Source of the DNA: JACCZX01 sp963710675 | GTDB lineage: Bacteria > Pseudomonadota > Gammaproteobacteria > Burkholderiales > Burkholderiaceae_F | Reading direction: 5' to 3' | Assembly: GCA_963710675.1 (NCBI GenBank) | Contig: CAVQBE010000010.1 | Span: 40,222 to 104,221 of the forward strand | DNA length: 64,000 nucleotides | Part shown: in pieces, positions 6,080 to 15,990 of the stretch | Layout: the number at the start of each line of letters is the position of its first letter | Position numbering within the stretch: the stretch's first letter is position 1 | The notes under the pieces: model-generated | The model's database searches: none | What the model saw: the letters and a program-made list of their open reading frames with translations, nothing else | Told to the model about the DNA's origin: nothing | Program-made: the position numbers and the translations under genes

Positions 6080-8410
6080 ATGATCGAACTCGAAGTCGAC
6101 GGCAGAAAGGTCGAGGTGCCCGAAGGCAGCATGCTGATGGAAGCTGCCAACCGGCTTGGAATTTACGTTCCGCACTTTTGTTATCACAAGAAGCTGACGA
6201 TTGCGGCCAACTGCCGGATGTGCCTGGTCGAAGTCGAAAAGGCACCGAAGCCTTTGCCGGCGTGTGCGACACCGGTCGCCAAAGGGATGATCGTGCGCAC
6301 GCAGTCGGCGTACGCAAAGCAGGCGCAAAACTCGGTGATGGAGTTTTTGCTGATTAACCACCCGCTGGATTGTCCAATTTGTGATCAGGGCGGCGAATGC
6401 CAGCTTCAGGATCTTGCTGTCGGCTATGGGCATTCGTCTAGCCGGTACGCGGAGCCCAAGCGTGTCGTGTTCCGCAAGAGCATGGGGCCGCTGATTTCTG
6501 CCGAGGAAATGACTCGCTGCATTCATTGCACACGCTGCGTTCGTTTTGGTCAGGAGGTTGCCGGCGTCATGGAGCTGGGCATGGCAAACCGTGGCGAGCA
6601 CGCAGAGATATTGAGCTTCGTCGGCAACTCGGTTGACTCTGAGCTGTCAGGCAACATGATCGACCTGTGCCCGGTGGGCGCGCTGACCAGCAAGCCGTTT
6701 CGCTATGAAGCTCGCGCGTGGGAACTGTCACGTCGCAAGTCGATCAGCCCGCACGATTCGCTTGGTTCCAATCTGATCGTGCAGGTCAAGAACAACCGAG
6801 TGATGCGGGTGCTGCCGCTCGAAAACGAAGAGATCAATGAGTGTTGGCTGTCGGACCGCGACCGGTTCTCCTATGAGGGGTTGAACGCGCCGGACCGCTT
6901 ATTGCGACCAATGCTGAAACAAGGCGGCCAGTGGAGTGAAGTCGACTGGACGGTCGCGCTGGAATACGCGGCTTCGTCGCTTGCCGGCGTGAAGGCCGAG
7001 CACGGCGCCGCAGCGATCGGGGCTCTCGCTTCGCCGGGTAGCACGCTTGAAGAACTGCACCTGCTGACCAAGCTCACGCGCGGGCTTGGCTCGGACAATA
7101 TCGATTTCCGTTTGCGTCAATTCGACTTTTCGGGCGATGGTTCGGCGGCAGGTGTGCCGTGGCTTGGAATGGAGATCGCAGACGTTAACGCATTGAACAG
7201 CGTGCTCGTCGTCGGTTCGTTTTTGCGCAAGGATCAACCGCTTCTGTCAGCGCGGTTGCGTGCAGCGACCAAGCGCGGCTGCAAAGTAAACGTGTTGCAT
7301 GCGGTTGATGCCGACTTGCTGATGCCAGTCGCCAACAAGCTAATCGTCCGGCCAAGCGAGTGGACGCATGCGTTATGTGAAATCGCCGTAGCCATTGCAG
7401 GCGAGAAGGGCGATCGGGCACCGGTCGATGGCATTTCAGCGAGTGACAACGCCAAGGCAATTGCGGCATCGCTGATCAGCGGCCAACGCAAGGCCATCTT
7501 GTTCGGCAACACGGCGATCCAGCATCCGCAGGCTGCACAGCTTCGCGCGTGGGGCCAGTGGATCGCCAAGGCAACTGGTGCGACGGTGGGTGTTTTGACT
7601 GAGGGTGCGAACACAGTCGGCGGCTATCTGGTAGGAGCGCACCCAAGGCAAGATGGTGCGAATGCGCGCGAAATGATCGAACAGCCTCGCAAGGCGTACT
7701 TGCTGTGGAACGTTGAGCCCGACTATGACCTCGCAAATCCAGCTGCAGCCGCGCGGGCGCTGCAGGCCGCCGAAACCGTCATAGCCTGTTCTATCTATCG
7801 CAACGGCGCGCTCGACTATGCGGACGTGATTTTGCCAATCACGCCGTTCACTGAAACCGCCGGCACGTTCATTAATTGCGAAGGCCGGGTTCAGAGCTTC
7901 AACGGTACGGTGAGGCCGACAGGTGAAGCTCGGCCGGGCTGGAAAGTTTTGCGCGTTCTCGGCAATCTTCTCGGCCTCGACGGCTTTGACTACGAAACTT
8001 CCGATCAGGTCCGCAGCGAAGCCGTGCCCGCCAATCTCGATGCAATGCTTTCCAATCAGACGGCAGTTACAGTCGCGAAACCCGAGCGCACACAAGCAAC
8101 GTCCAGCGTTGTTGAAAGAATCGCAGACGTGCCGATCTATTTCAGCGATGCGATCGTGCGGCGCTCACCACCGTTACAGGCCACACGCGATGCGAAGCCA
8201 CCGAAGGTGCGTGCGAATGCCCGGACGCTACAGGCACTGGGTGTTGCCGAAGGGGACAAGGCGCGCGTGCAGCAGGGCGACGCTTCAGCGTTACTGGAAG
8301 TAAAGCTCGATGAGTCGATTGCGGACGGTGTCGTCCATGTCTCGGCAGCCCACGAATCGACCGCAACACTTGGTTCGATGTTCGGCCAGATTTCCCTGGA
8401 ACGCGCGTGA
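6080..8410 (+). CDS. nuoG: NADH-quinone oxidoreductase subunit G
   Basis: NuoG is the 75-kDa-type subunit that wires electrons from NuoF to NuoI. The 776-residue product begins with a ferredoxin-like [2Fe-2S] domain (N1b ligands Cys34, Cys45, Cys48, Cys62). The His/Cys region HPLDCPICDQGGEC (N5) and CIHCTRC with a later LCPVGAL (N4) follow, then a molybdopterin-oxidoreductase-like domain without cofactor. Where E. coli NuoG has the CxxC ligands of the extra cluster N7, this protein reads SISPHDSLGSN, so N7 is absent, as in mitochondria and other betaproteobacteria. The stop overlaps the nuoH start (TGATG). Confidence 0.96.
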   Translation: MIELEVDGRKVEVPEGSMLMEAANRLGIYVPHFCYHKKLTIAANCRMCLVEVEKAPKPLPACATPVAKGMIVRTQSAYAKQAQNSVMEFLLINHPLDCPICDQGGECQLQDLAVGYGHSSSRYAEPKRVVFRKSMGPLISAEEMTRCIHCTRCVRFGQEVAGVMELGMANRGEHAEILSFVGNSVDSELSGNMIDLCPVGALTSKPFRYEARAWELSRRKSISPHDSLGSNLIVQVKNNRVMRVLPLENEEINECWLSDRDRFSYEGLNAPDRLLRPMLKQGGQWSEVDWTVALEYAASSLAGVKAEHGAAAIGALASPGSTLEELHLLTKLTRGLGSDNIDFRLRQFDFSGDGSAAGVPWLGMEIADVNALNSVLVVGSFLRKDQPLLSARLRAATKRGCKVNVLHAVDADLLMPVANKLIVRPSEWTHALCEIAVAIAGEKGDRAPVDGISASDNAKAIAASLISGQRKAILFGNTAIQHPQAAQLRAWGQWIAKATGATVGVLTEGANTVGGYLVGAHPRQDGANAREMIEQPRKAYLLWNVEPDYDLANPAAAARALQAAETVIACSIYRNGALDYADVILPITPFTETAGTFINCEGRVQSFNGTVRPTGEARPGWKVLRVLGNLLGLDGFDYETSDQVRSEAVPANLDAMLSNQTAVTVAKPERTQATSSVVERIADVPIYFSDAIVRRSPPLQATRDAKPPKVRANARTLQALGVAEGDKARVQQGDASALLEVKLDESIADGVVHVSAAHESTATLGSMFGQISLERA

Positions 8411-9501
8411 TGGAAGCAATCACAGCGTTTGGAAGTCAGACGCTGGGCGCGGCATGGCCGGTCGTATGGTCATTGGCAAAAATTACGGCGATCGTGCTAC
8501 CGGTGCTGGGACTGGTCGCTTATCTGACGTTATGGGAGCGGCGGCTGATTGGCTGGTTCCATATTCGTATGGGTCCGAATCGTGTCGGTCCGCTCGGATT
8601 GTTGCAGCCGATCGCTGACGCATTCAAATTAATTACCAAAGAGATCATTTCGCCGTCGCAGGCCGACATATCGCTTTTCTTTCTTGCACCGATCGTCATT
8701 CTGATGCCGGCCCTTGCAGCATGGGCTGTAATTCCGTTCGGTCCCGGCATCGTGCTGGCCGACATCAACGCCGGCCTGCTTTACGTGATGGCGATCACCT
8801 CGGTCGGTGTCTACGGGGTCATCATCGCCGGCTGGGCATCCAACTCGAAGTACGCGTTTCTCGGTGCGATGCGCGCCGCGGCGCAGATGGTGAGTTATGA
8901 GATCGGAATGGGCTTCGTGCTGGTGACGGTATTGATGGTTGCCGGCACACTGAACATGACTCAGATCGTGACGGGACAGAACACCGGCATGTTTGCGTCG
9001 ATGGGCCTGAATTTCCTTTCATGGAACTGGCTCCCGTTGCTGCCGTTGTTCGTGATCTACGTCGTGTCGAGCGTGGCAGAGACGAATCGGCATCCGTTCG
9101 ATGTGGTGGAGGGCGAATCGGAAATAGTGGCCGGCCATATGGTTGAGTACTCGGGGATGAGCTTCGCGATCTTCTTCCTGGCCGAGTACGCAAACATGAT
9201 CTTGCTGTCGACGGTCGCGACGATCATGTTCCTCGGTGGCTGGGCAGCGCCGGTCGACTTCGGGGCGTTGTTCGGATTCGAGACACCGGCCTGGGTCAGC
9301 TCATTGTCGGGCTGGTTTTGGCTGTTTGCGAAAGTGTTTTTTGTCGTCTCGCTGTTTATCTGGTTCCGTGCTTCGTTTCCCCGCTACCGGTACGACCAGA
9401 TCATGCGTCTCGGTTGGAAGATATTCATTCCGCTGACACTCGTATGGCTGGTGGTGATTGCGGTCTGGATGCAGACGCCATGGAATATCTGGAGCGCATA
9501 G
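8410..9501 (+). CDS. nuoH: NADH-quinone oxidoreductase subunit H
   Basis: NuoH is the membrane subunit (ND1) that forms the entrance of the quinone channel and contacts the peripheral arm. The 363-residue protein has about eight hydrophobic segments and the conserved ERRLIGWFHIRMGPNRVGP loop near residue 45. It also has the acidic loop AETNRHPFDVVEGESE, typical of ND1. ATG at 8410 overlaps the nuoG stop; a GTG three bases earlier is the less likely start. Confidence 0.96.
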   Translation: MEAITAFGSQTLGAAWPVVWSLAKITAIVLPVLGLVAYLTLWERRLIGWFHIRMGPNRVGPLGLLQPIADAFKLITKEIISPSQADISLFFLAPIVILMPALAAWAVIPFGPGIVLADINAGLLYVMAITSVGVYGVIIAGWASNSKYAFLGAMRAAAQMVSYEIGMGFVLVTVLMVAGTLNMTQIVTGQNTGMFASMGLNFLSWNWLPLLPLFVIYVVSSVAETNRHPFDVVEGESEIVAGHMVEYSGMSFAIFFLAEYANMILLSTVATIMFLGGWAAPVDFGALFGFETPAWVSSLSGWFWLFAKVFFVVSLFIWFRASFPRYRYDQIMRLGWKIFIPLTLVWLVVIAVWMQTPWNIWSA

Positions 9502-9505
9502 GCTG

Positions 9506-9994
9506 ATGGGCGCCGTCAGGGAATTCTTCGATAGCCTGTTGTTGCGGGAGCTGGTCAAGGGCCTCGCACTGACGGGCCGTTACGCGTTCTCCCGCAAGAT
9601 CACGATCCAGTATCCGGAAGAGAAAACTCCAATGTCGCCGCGCTTTCGCGGGTTGCACGCGTTGCGCCGCTATCCAAACGGCGAAGAGCGGTGCATTGCG
9701 TGCAAGCTATGCGAGGCGGTATGTCCGGCGCTGGCGATCACGATCGAATCCGATCAACGAGAAGACGGTACACGCCGCACGACACGTTACGACATCGATT
9801 TGACTAAGTGCATTTTCTGCGGGCTGTGCGAAGAGAGTTGTCCGGTTGATTCAATCGTCGAGACGCACATCCTTGAGTATCACGGCGAGGAGCGCGGCGA
9901 TCTTTATTACACCAAGCCGATGCTGCTGGCGATCGGTGATCGGTATGAGAAAGAGATCGCAGCGGCACGTGCAGCCGATGCGCCTTACCGGTGA
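9506..9994 (+). CDS. nuoI: NADH-quinone oxidoreductase subunit I
   Basis: NuoI is the ferredoxin-like subunit holding clusters N6a and N6b between NuoG and NuoB. The 162-residue product has the two expected cysteine sets, CIACKLCEAVCP and CIFCGLCEESCP. The start at 9506 is four bases after the nuoH stop and matches the family N-terminus (an amphipathic helix followed by SRKITIQYPEEK). An open frame extending upstream into nuoH is not coding. Confidence 0.96.
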   Translation: MGAVREFFDSLLLRELVKGLALTGRYAFSRKITIQYPEEKTPMSPRFRGLHALRRYPNGEERCIACKLCEAVCPALAITIESDQREDGTRRTTRYDIDLTKCIFCGLCEESCPVDSIVETHILEYHGEERGDLYYTKPMLLAIGDRYEKEIAAARAADAPYR

Positions 9995-10004
9995 CAAACG
10001 GCTG

Positions 10005-10622
10005 ATGGATGCTCAATCGATTCTCTTTCTGATCTTCGCTGGCGTGATGCTGGTTGCGGCGTTGCGCGTGGTCACCGCGCGCAATCCGGTGCATGCGGTG
10101 CTCTTTTTGGTGCTGGCCTTTTTCTCCGCGGCAGCGCTGTGGATACTGTTGCGCGCCGAGTTTCTGGCAATCGCGCTGGTGCTGGTCTACGTCGGCGCGG
10201 TGATGGTGCTGTTTCTGTTCGTCGTGATGATGCTTGACATCAACGTGGACAAGCTGAGGCAGGGATTCTGGCGTAACGCACCGTGGGGCTTCGGGGTTGC
10301 CGCATTGATCGTGCTGCAGATGTGGCTGGTGTTGTCACAGCCGCAATGGCAAGGGATGACACGCTCCGGCGCCGGCATGGCAAACGCGGATAACACGCGA
10401 GCGCTCGGGCTGCTCACGTTTACCGAATACGTGTTCCCGCTGCAGATCGCCGGCGTGATTCTATTGGTGGCAATCATTGCGGCGATTGCGCTGACATTAC
10501 GCGGGCGCAAGGATTCGAAGAGCCAAAATCCGTCCGAGCAGGTCAAGGCGCGCAGCAGCGATCGCGTTCGACTTGTCACGATGGCCACAGAAGACAGAGC
10601 ACGGCAAACAAAAAACACTTAA
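10005..10622 (+). CDS. nuoJ: NADH-quinone oxidoreductase subunit J
   Basis: NuoJ (ND6) is a membrane subunit linking the quinone site to the proton-pumping antiporter subunits. The 205-residue product has five hydrophobic segments and the signature LVYVGAVMVLFLFVVMML. The ATG at 10005 begins the family N-terminus (MDAQSILFLIFAG); upstream in-frame codons fall within nuoI and are not used. The C-terminal 35 residues are polar and poorly conserved. Confidence 0.95.
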   Translation: MDAQSILFLIFAGVMLVAALRVVTARNPVHAVLFLVLAFFSAAALWILLRAEFLAIALVLVYVGAVMVLFLFVVMMLDINVDKLRQGFWRNAPWGFGVAALIVLQMWLVLSQPQWQGMTRSGAGMANADNTRALGLLTFTEYVFPLQIAGVILLVAIIAAIALTLRGRKDSKSQNPSEQVKARSSDRVRLVTMATEDRARQTKNT

Positions 10623-10638
10623 GCGAAGAGGAAACGTC

Positions 10639-10944
10639 GTGGTATCGCTGTCCTGGTATCTGGGTGTAGGCGCGCTGTTGTTTGCGATCAGCGTCGTCGG
10701 CATTTTTCTCAATCGAAAGAACCTGATCGTGTTGCTGATGGCGATCGAGCTAATGTTGCTTGCGGTCAACATCAACTTCGTCGCGTTCTCACACTATCTC
10801 GGTGATTATCACGGCCAGGTATTTGTGTTCTTCATCCTGACCGTCGCGGCCGCCGAGGCAGCCATCGGACTTGCGATTCTGGTGGTGCTTTTCCGCAATC
10901 TGTCCACGATCGACGTGCAAGAGCTCGACTTACTCAAAGGCTAA
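10639..10944 (+). CDS. nuoK: NADH-quinone oxidoreductase subunit K
   Basis: NuoK (ND4L) is a three-helix membrane subunit with two membrane-buried glutamates needed for proton movement. The 101-residue protein includes GIFLNRKNLIVLLMAIELML and AAAEAAIGLAI, which carry those glutamates. A GTG at 10639 is taken as the start because GAAGAGGA lies eight bases before it and the family N-terminus begins there; an open stretch upstream from 10573 lies in the nuoJ 3' end. Confidence 0.95.
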   Translation: MVSLSWYLGVGALLFAISVVGIFLNRKNLIVLLMAIELMLLAVNINFVAFSHYLGDYHGQVFVFFILTVAAAEAAIGLAILVVLFRNLSTIDVQELDLLKG

Positions 10945-10949
10945 GTCGA

Positions 10950-12974
10950 GTGCGCAGCCTTTATCTATTGGTGCCGCTGGCACCGCTGATCGGAGCGCTG
11001 ATCGCCGGCCTGGCCGGCAAGGTGGTCGGCCGTACCGGTGCGCACCTGATCACGATTCTCGGTGTGCTGATCGCGACGATTGCGTCGTTCATGGTGCTTT
11101 CCGAAGTGATGAGAGGTACCACGTTCGACGGAACGGTGTACACGTGGGCAGTGGTGGGCGGCTTGAATCTCGAAGTGGGTTTCCTGATCGATCCGCTGAC
11201 GGCCTTGATGATGGTCGTGGTCACGTTCGTGTCGCTGATGGTGCACATCTACACGATCGGCTACATGGCCGACGATCCGGGCTATCAGCGCTTCTTCTCC
11301 TACATCTCGCTCTTCACCTTCAGCATGCTGATGCTGGTGATGAGCAACAACTTCCTGCAGCTGTTTTTCGGCTGGGAAGCGGTAGGTCTGATGTCCTATC
11401 TGCTGATCGGCTTCTGGTACGAGCGGCCGACAGCGATTTACGCAAATCTGAAGGCGTTTCTCGTCAACAGAGTCGGTGACTTTGGCTTCGTGCTCGGTAT
11501 CGGGCTCGTGTATGCGTACTTCGGCACGCTGAACTACGCAGAGGTATTCGCTGCCGCGCCGACAATGGCCGCGCGCGCAGTTGAATTCATCCCCGGCACG
11601 CCGTGGCTGCTGATGACGGTGATCTGCATCTGCCTGTTTATCGGAGCCATGGGCAAGAGCGCGCAGTTTCCGCTGCATGTGTGGCTGCCGGATTCGATGG
11701 AAGGTCCGACGCCGATCTCGGCGTTGATCCACGCCGCAACCATGGTAACCGCAGGAATCTTCATGGTGGCGCGCATGTCGCCGTTGTTCGAGCTGTCGGA
11801 CGTCGCGCTGTCGTTTGTCATCGTGATCGGCGCGATCACTGCGTTTTTCATGGGCGTGCTGGGCATCGTGCAGAACGACATCAAGCGCGTTGTCGCGTAT
11901 TCGACGCTTTCTCAGCTCGGCTACATGACCGTTGCGCTGGGTGCCTCTGCGTACTCAGTCGGCATATTCCACTTGATGACGCACGCGTTTTTCAAGGCGC
12001 TGCTGTTTCTCGCCGCCGGCTCGGTGATCATCGGCATGCATCACGACCAGGACATTCGCAACATGGGCGGCCTGTGGAAGAAGATGCCGGTGACCTGGAT
12101 CACTGCGCTGATCGGTTCACTGGCGCTGATCGGAACTCCGTTTTTCTCCGGCTTTTATTCGAAGGACTCGATCATCATCGCAACGCACGCCGCTGCCGAA
12201 GCGGGGCAGTGGGGTGCGTCGGTGGCGTACTGGGCACTGACCATCGGCGTGTTCATCACCGCGTTCTATTCGTTCCGGATGTTCTTCCTTGTCTTTCACG
12301 GAAAGGCGCGCTGGCATCAGAAGCCGCATGACGCCAAACGTGACGACGAGCACCATGACGATCACCACACCAATGAACATCACGGCGAGCCGCACGAGTC
12401 CGCGAATGTGGTGACTGTGCCGTTGGTGCTTCTCGCAATCCCTTCACTTGTCATCGGCTTCGTGACGCTTGAATGGATGCTCGGCGGCGACTTCTTCGGC
12501 AGCTCAATCGTGGTTGATGCTGCGCGCCATCCGGCGATGACGCATGTTGCTGAGGAAGCACGCAGCGCACTTGCAATGGGCTTGCATGGTTTCCTGTCTG
12601 CGCCAACGTACCTTGCCCTGGCAGGAGTTGCGCTCGCAGCGTTTCTATATTTGCGGCGCCCGGATCTCGCGGCTGCACTGAAGCACCGCTTTGCCGGCCT
12701 GTATCGACTGCTCGACAACAAGTACTACCTCGACCGCATCAATGAGGTCGTTTTCGCCGGTGGCGCACGCAAGCTCGGTTTCGGACTGTGGCGCGGCGGC
12801 GATGTTGGGTTCATCGACGGCATCGCAATCAACGGCAGCGCGAAGGTCGTCGGATGGATTGCCGGGACAGCACGGCTGCTGCAGTCGGGTTACATCTATC
12901 ACTATGCGTTCGGAATGATCATCGGCGTCCTGGTACTGGTGACGCTGTTTGTAACGTTGAATCTGGTGCGGTGA
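10950..12974 (+). CDS. nuoL: NADH-quinone oxidoreductase subunit L
   Basis: NuoL (ND5) is the distal proton-pumping, antiporter-like subunit of complex I. The 674-residue product has the long run of hydrophobic helices, the conserved GWEAVGLMSYLLIGFWY and the lysine/histidine channel segment GKSAQFPLHVWLPDSMEGPTP. It ends with the lateral helix region expected for ND5. The start is GTG at 10950, five bases after nuoK. Around residues 450-480 a cytoplasmic loop is very rich in His and Asp (HHDDHHTNEHHGEPHE), a known feature of betaproteobacterial NuoL. Confidence 0.96.
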   Translation: MRSLYLLVPLAPLIGALIAGLAGKVVGRTGAHLITILGVLIATIASFMVLSEVMRGTTFDGTVYTWAVVGGLNLEVGFLIDPLTALMMVVVTFVSLMVHIYTIGYMADDPGYQRFFSYISLFTFSMLMLVMSNNFLQLFFGWEAVGLMSYLLIGFWYERPTAIYANLKAFLVNRVGDFGFVLGIGLVYAYFGTLNYAEVFAAAPTMAARAVEFIPGTPWLLMTVICICLFIGAMGKSAQFPLHVWLPDSMEGPTPISALIHAATMVTAGIFMVARMSPLFELSDVALSFVIVIGAITAFFMGVLGIVQNDIKRVVAYSTLSQLGYMTVALGASAYSVGIFHLMTHAFFKALLFLAAGSVIIGMHHDQDIRNMGGLWKKMPVTWITALIGSLALIGTPFFSGFYSKDSIIIATHAAAEAGQWGASVAYWALTIGVFITAFYSFRMFFLVFHGKARWHQKPHDAKRDDEHHDDHHTNEHHGEPHESANVVTVPLVLLAIPSLVIGFVTLEWMLGGDFFGSSIVVDAARHPAMTHVAEEARSALAMGLHGFLSAPTYLALAGVALAAFLYLRRPDLAAALKHRFAGLYRLLDNKYYLDRINEVVFAGGARKLGFGLWRGGDVGFIDGIAINGSAKVVGWIAGTARLLQSGYIYHYAFGMIIGVLVLVTLFVTLNLVR

Positions 12975-12975
12975 C

Positions 12976-14484
12976 GTGCAGACCGCAACGTCTTGGCTCA
13001 GTCTTGCAATCTGGATTCCGATCGGTTTTGGAGTGGCAATTCTCGCGGCCGGCCGTGATCGCAATCTCGATGTGATCCGTACGCTCGCACTGATCGGCAG
13101 CCTGCTTGGACTAGCGGTCACGATTCCGCTGTACACGGGATTCGATCCGACGCTCGCGCAACTCCAGTTCGTCGAGAACGTGCCATGGATTGAGCGGCTG
13201 AATGCCAACTACCACCTCGGTGTCGACGGTATCTCGATCTGGTTCGTGCTGTTGACTGCTTTCATGACGGTGATCGTCGTGCTCGCCGGCTGGCAGGTGA
13301 TCGAAACGCGCGTCTCTCAGTACTACGCAGCCTTTCTGATCCTGTCGGGATTGATGGTCGGTGTTTTCGCTGCCGCTGACGGATTGCTGTTCTTCGTTTT
13401 CTTCGAGGCGACGCTGGTACCGATGTACGTAATCATCGGTATTTGGGGCGGAGCCAACCGCATCTACGCAGCGATCAAGTTTTTTCTGTACACCTTCGCG
13501 GGCTCGTTGCTGATGCTGTTGGCCCTGGTGTACCTGTACTACGCCTCGGATGGAGGCTTCAATATCTTCGACTGGCATCAGGTGCGCCTTGGCATGACCG
13601 CGCAGACGCTACTTTTCTTGGCGTTCTTCGCAGCCTTTGCAGTCAAGGTTCCGATGTGGCCGGTCCATACCTGGCTGCCCGACGCGCACGTCGAAGCGCC
13701 GACCGGTGGCTCGATCATCCTGGCCGCGATCATGCTGAAGCTCGGTGCGTATGGTTTCCTACGCTTCTCGCTGCCGATTGCTCCCGACGCCTCGCATGAG
13801 CTCGCGGGCTTCGTCATTGCGTTGTCGTTGATCGCGGTCGTCTACATCGGATTCGTTGCACTTGTGCAGTCGGACATGAAAAAGCTTGTTGCCTACTCCT
13901 CGATCGCCCATATGGGTTTCGTGACTCTTGGCTTCTTCATCTTCAACCCGATGGGAATGACCGGCGGGATCGTTCAGATGATCTCGCACGGCTTCGTCTC
14001 GGGCGCGATGTTTTTCTGCATCGGTGTGATGTATGACCGTATGCATTCGCGCGACATCGCCGACTATGGCGGAGTGGTCAACACGATGCCCAAGTTTGCC
14101 GCATTTTTCATGCTGTTCGTCATGGCAAACGCAGGGTTGCCTGCAACGAGCGGATTCGTCGGCGAGTTCATGGTGATTCTCGGTGCGGTCCAGTACAACT
14201 TCTGGATTGCCCTGGTCGCAGCCACGACGCTGGTACTGGGTGCCGCGTATTCGTTGTGGATGTACAAGCGAGTTATTTTCGGCGAAGTTGCGAACAAGCA
14301 CGTTGCGGATCTGATCGATGTCAATCGCCGCGAGCTTGCGATTCTTTCGCTGCTCGCTGCGTCGGTTTTGTGGATGGGACTTTATCCGAAGCCCGTCACC
14401 GATCTGATGGATGCGTCGGTCGCGCAGTTGCTCAAACATGTCGCCACTTCGAAACTGCCACTCGCCACCGGAGCTGTTCAGTAG
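12976..14484 (+). CDS. nuoM: NADH-quinone oxidoreductase subunit M
   Basis: NuoM (ND4) is an antiporter-like proton-pumping subunit. The 502-residue product shows FFEATLVPMYVIIGIWGG, KVPMWPVHTWLPDAHVEAP and the buried lysines of the channel. The start is GTG at 12976, one base after the nuoL stop. The stop TAG is immediately followed by the nuoN ATG. Confidence 0.96.
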   Translation: MQTATSWLSLAIWIPIGFGVAILAAGRDRNLDVIRTLALIGSLLGLAVTIPLYTGFDPTLAQLQFVENVPWIERLNANYHLGVDGISIWFVLLTAFMTVIVVLAGWQVIETRVSQYYAAFLILSGLMVGVFAAADGLLFFVFFEATLVPMYVIIGIWGGANRIYAAIKFFLYTFAGSLLMLLALVYLYYASDGGFNIFDWHQVRLGMTAQTLLFLAFFAAFAVKVPMWPVHTWLPDAHVEAPTGGSIILAAIMLKLGAYGFLRFSLPIAPDASHELAGFVIALSLIAVVYIGFVALVQSDMKKLVAYSSIAHMGFVTLGFFIFNPMGMTGGIVQMISHGFVSGAMFFCIGVMYDRMHSRDIADYGGVVNTMPKFAAFFMLFVMANAGLPATSGFVGEFMVILGAVQYNFWIALVAATTLVLGAAYSLWMYKRVIFGEVANKHVADLIDVNRRELAILSLLAASVLWMGLYPKPVTDLMDASVAQLLKHVATSKLPLATGAVQ

Positions 14485-15981
14485 ATGGGCTCCCTTGGCC
14501 TCATCGTCGCGCTCCCAGAGATTGTGCTGCTTGCTGCCGCCAGTGTCGTGCTCGTGGCGGATCTTTTCGTTTCGGACGAGCGGCGCAACATCACTTACGG
14601 CATGACGTTGCTTGCTCTCGCAGCGGCCGCACTGGCCGTCTGCTTGGCGCTCGCACGAAACGAGGTTGTCGTCGGCTTCGGAGGGATGTACATCGCCGAC
14701 CCGATGGGACATGTGTTGAAGCTATTCGCCATTTTCTGCTGCGGCTTCATGCTGATATGTGCGCAGTCCTATGCGCGCGCGCGAGGCCTGTGGAAGGGCG
14801 AGCTGTTCAGCCTGACGTTGTTCATGCTGCTTGGGATCATGTTGATGATCTCGGCGAACAACCTGCTCGTAATTTATCTCGGCCTCGAGCTGCAGGCACT
14901 TTCAATGTATGCGCTGGTCGCGTTGCGGCGTGACGATCATCGCGCGAGCGAAGCCGCGATGAAATATTTCGTGCTCGGATCGCTTGCTTCGGGTTTTCTG
15001 CTGTACGGAATGTCGATGCTGTACGGCGCGACCGGGACGCTTGAGATAGACGAGCTCGCGCGGCGGGTAGCTGAAGGTCAAATTGCCAGCCGCGGCTCTT
15101 TGCTGCTGGGGATTGTTTTTGTTGTCGCGGGGCTCGCGTTCAAGTTCGGCGTGGTGCCGTTCCACATGTGGGCACCCGACGTCTATCAGGGGGCTCCCAC
15201 GCCGATCACGCTTCTGATCAGTTCTGCGCCCGAACTCGCGATATTCGCGATTGCATTTCGCATTCTGGTCGAGGGCCTGCTGCCATTTTCGGTCGACTGG
15301 CAAAAGATTCTCGCGCTGCTCGCCGTCGCGTCGCTGGTACTTGGCAATCTAACCGCCATTGCGCAGACGAATCTGAAGCGGATGCTGGCGTATTCGACAA
15401 TCGCCCAGATGGGGTTTGTCATGCTCGCGATGCTGTCAGGTGTCACGGCGGGCGACCCAGTTTTGATCGCAAATTCGTACAGCGCGGCGATGTTTTATCT
15501 GATCGCGTATGCGCTGACTTCGCTCGGTACGTTCGGCGTGATGCTTCTGCTTTCGAGGGACGGATTCGAAGCGGAGGAGATTTCAGACTTTCGCGGGTTG
15601 GCCAGGCGCAGCCCGTGGTATGCGTTCGTAATGCTGCTGCTGATGTTCTCGCTCGCAGGCGTTCCACCAACCGTCGGCTTTTACTCGAAGCTCGTCGTGC
15701 TGCAGGCGCTGTTCAGCGAGGGCGCAACAGTTGCTGCGGTGTCATTGGCCGTGATAGCGGTGGTCTTTTCTCTGATCGCGGCGTTTTACTACCTGCGAAT
15801 CGTGAAAACGATGTACTTCGATGATCCGACGTTCGAGTCCGCGGCGATTCCCCTTGAAGGGCCAGCCGATATGCGAGTGGCACTATCGGTCAATGCGGTG
15901 TTGGTGCTTGTGCTGGGGATTCTTCCGCAGTATTTGCTGCAGCTGTGCGCCAACGCCGTGACCCGGACGCTGGGCGGGTAG
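14485..15981 (+). CDS. nuoN: NADH-quinone oxidoreductase subunit N
   Basis: NuoN (ND2) is the third antiporter-like subunit and the last gene of the operon. The 498-residue product has NNLLVIYLGLELQALSMYAL and FKFGVVPFHMWAPDVYQGAP, the family's channel helices. It directly abuts nuoM. With it all 14 subunits are present in the canonical order A-N without a frame break. No clear terminator follows; the Nudix gene starts nine bases after the stop and is probably cotranscribed. Confidence 0.96.
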   Translation: MGSLGLIVALPEIVLLAAASVVLVADLFVSDERRNITYGMTLLALAAAALAVCLALARNEVVVGFGGMYIADPMGHVLKLFAIFCCGFMLICAQSYARARGLWKGELFSLTLFMLLGIMLMISANNLLVIYLGLELQALSMYALVALRRDDHRASEAAMKYFVLGSLASGFLLYGMSMLYGATGTLEIDELARRVAEGQIASRGSLLLGIVFVVAGLAFKFGVVPFHMWAPDVYQGAPTPITLLISSAPELAIFAIAFRILVEGLLPFSVDWQKILALLAVASLVLGNLTAIAQTNLKRMLAYSTIAQMGFVMLAMLSGVTAGDPVLIANSYSAAMFYLIAYALTSLGTFGVMLLLSRDGFEAEEISDFRGLARRSPWYAFVMLLLMFSLAGVPPTVGFYSKLVVLQALFSEGATVAAVSLAVIAVVFSLIAAFYYLRIVKTMYFDDPTFESAAIPLEGPADMRVALSVNAVLVLVLGILPQYLLQLCANAVTRTLGG

Positions 15982-15990
15982 CAGTAACCG

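Noticed and set aside
13759..14712. Long minus-strand open frame (317 codons) opposite nuoM and nuoN
   Set aside because: It lies wholly antisense to well-conserved nuo genes, has His/Asp/Arg-rich composition typical of reversed GC-rich coding sequence, and shows no family motif.
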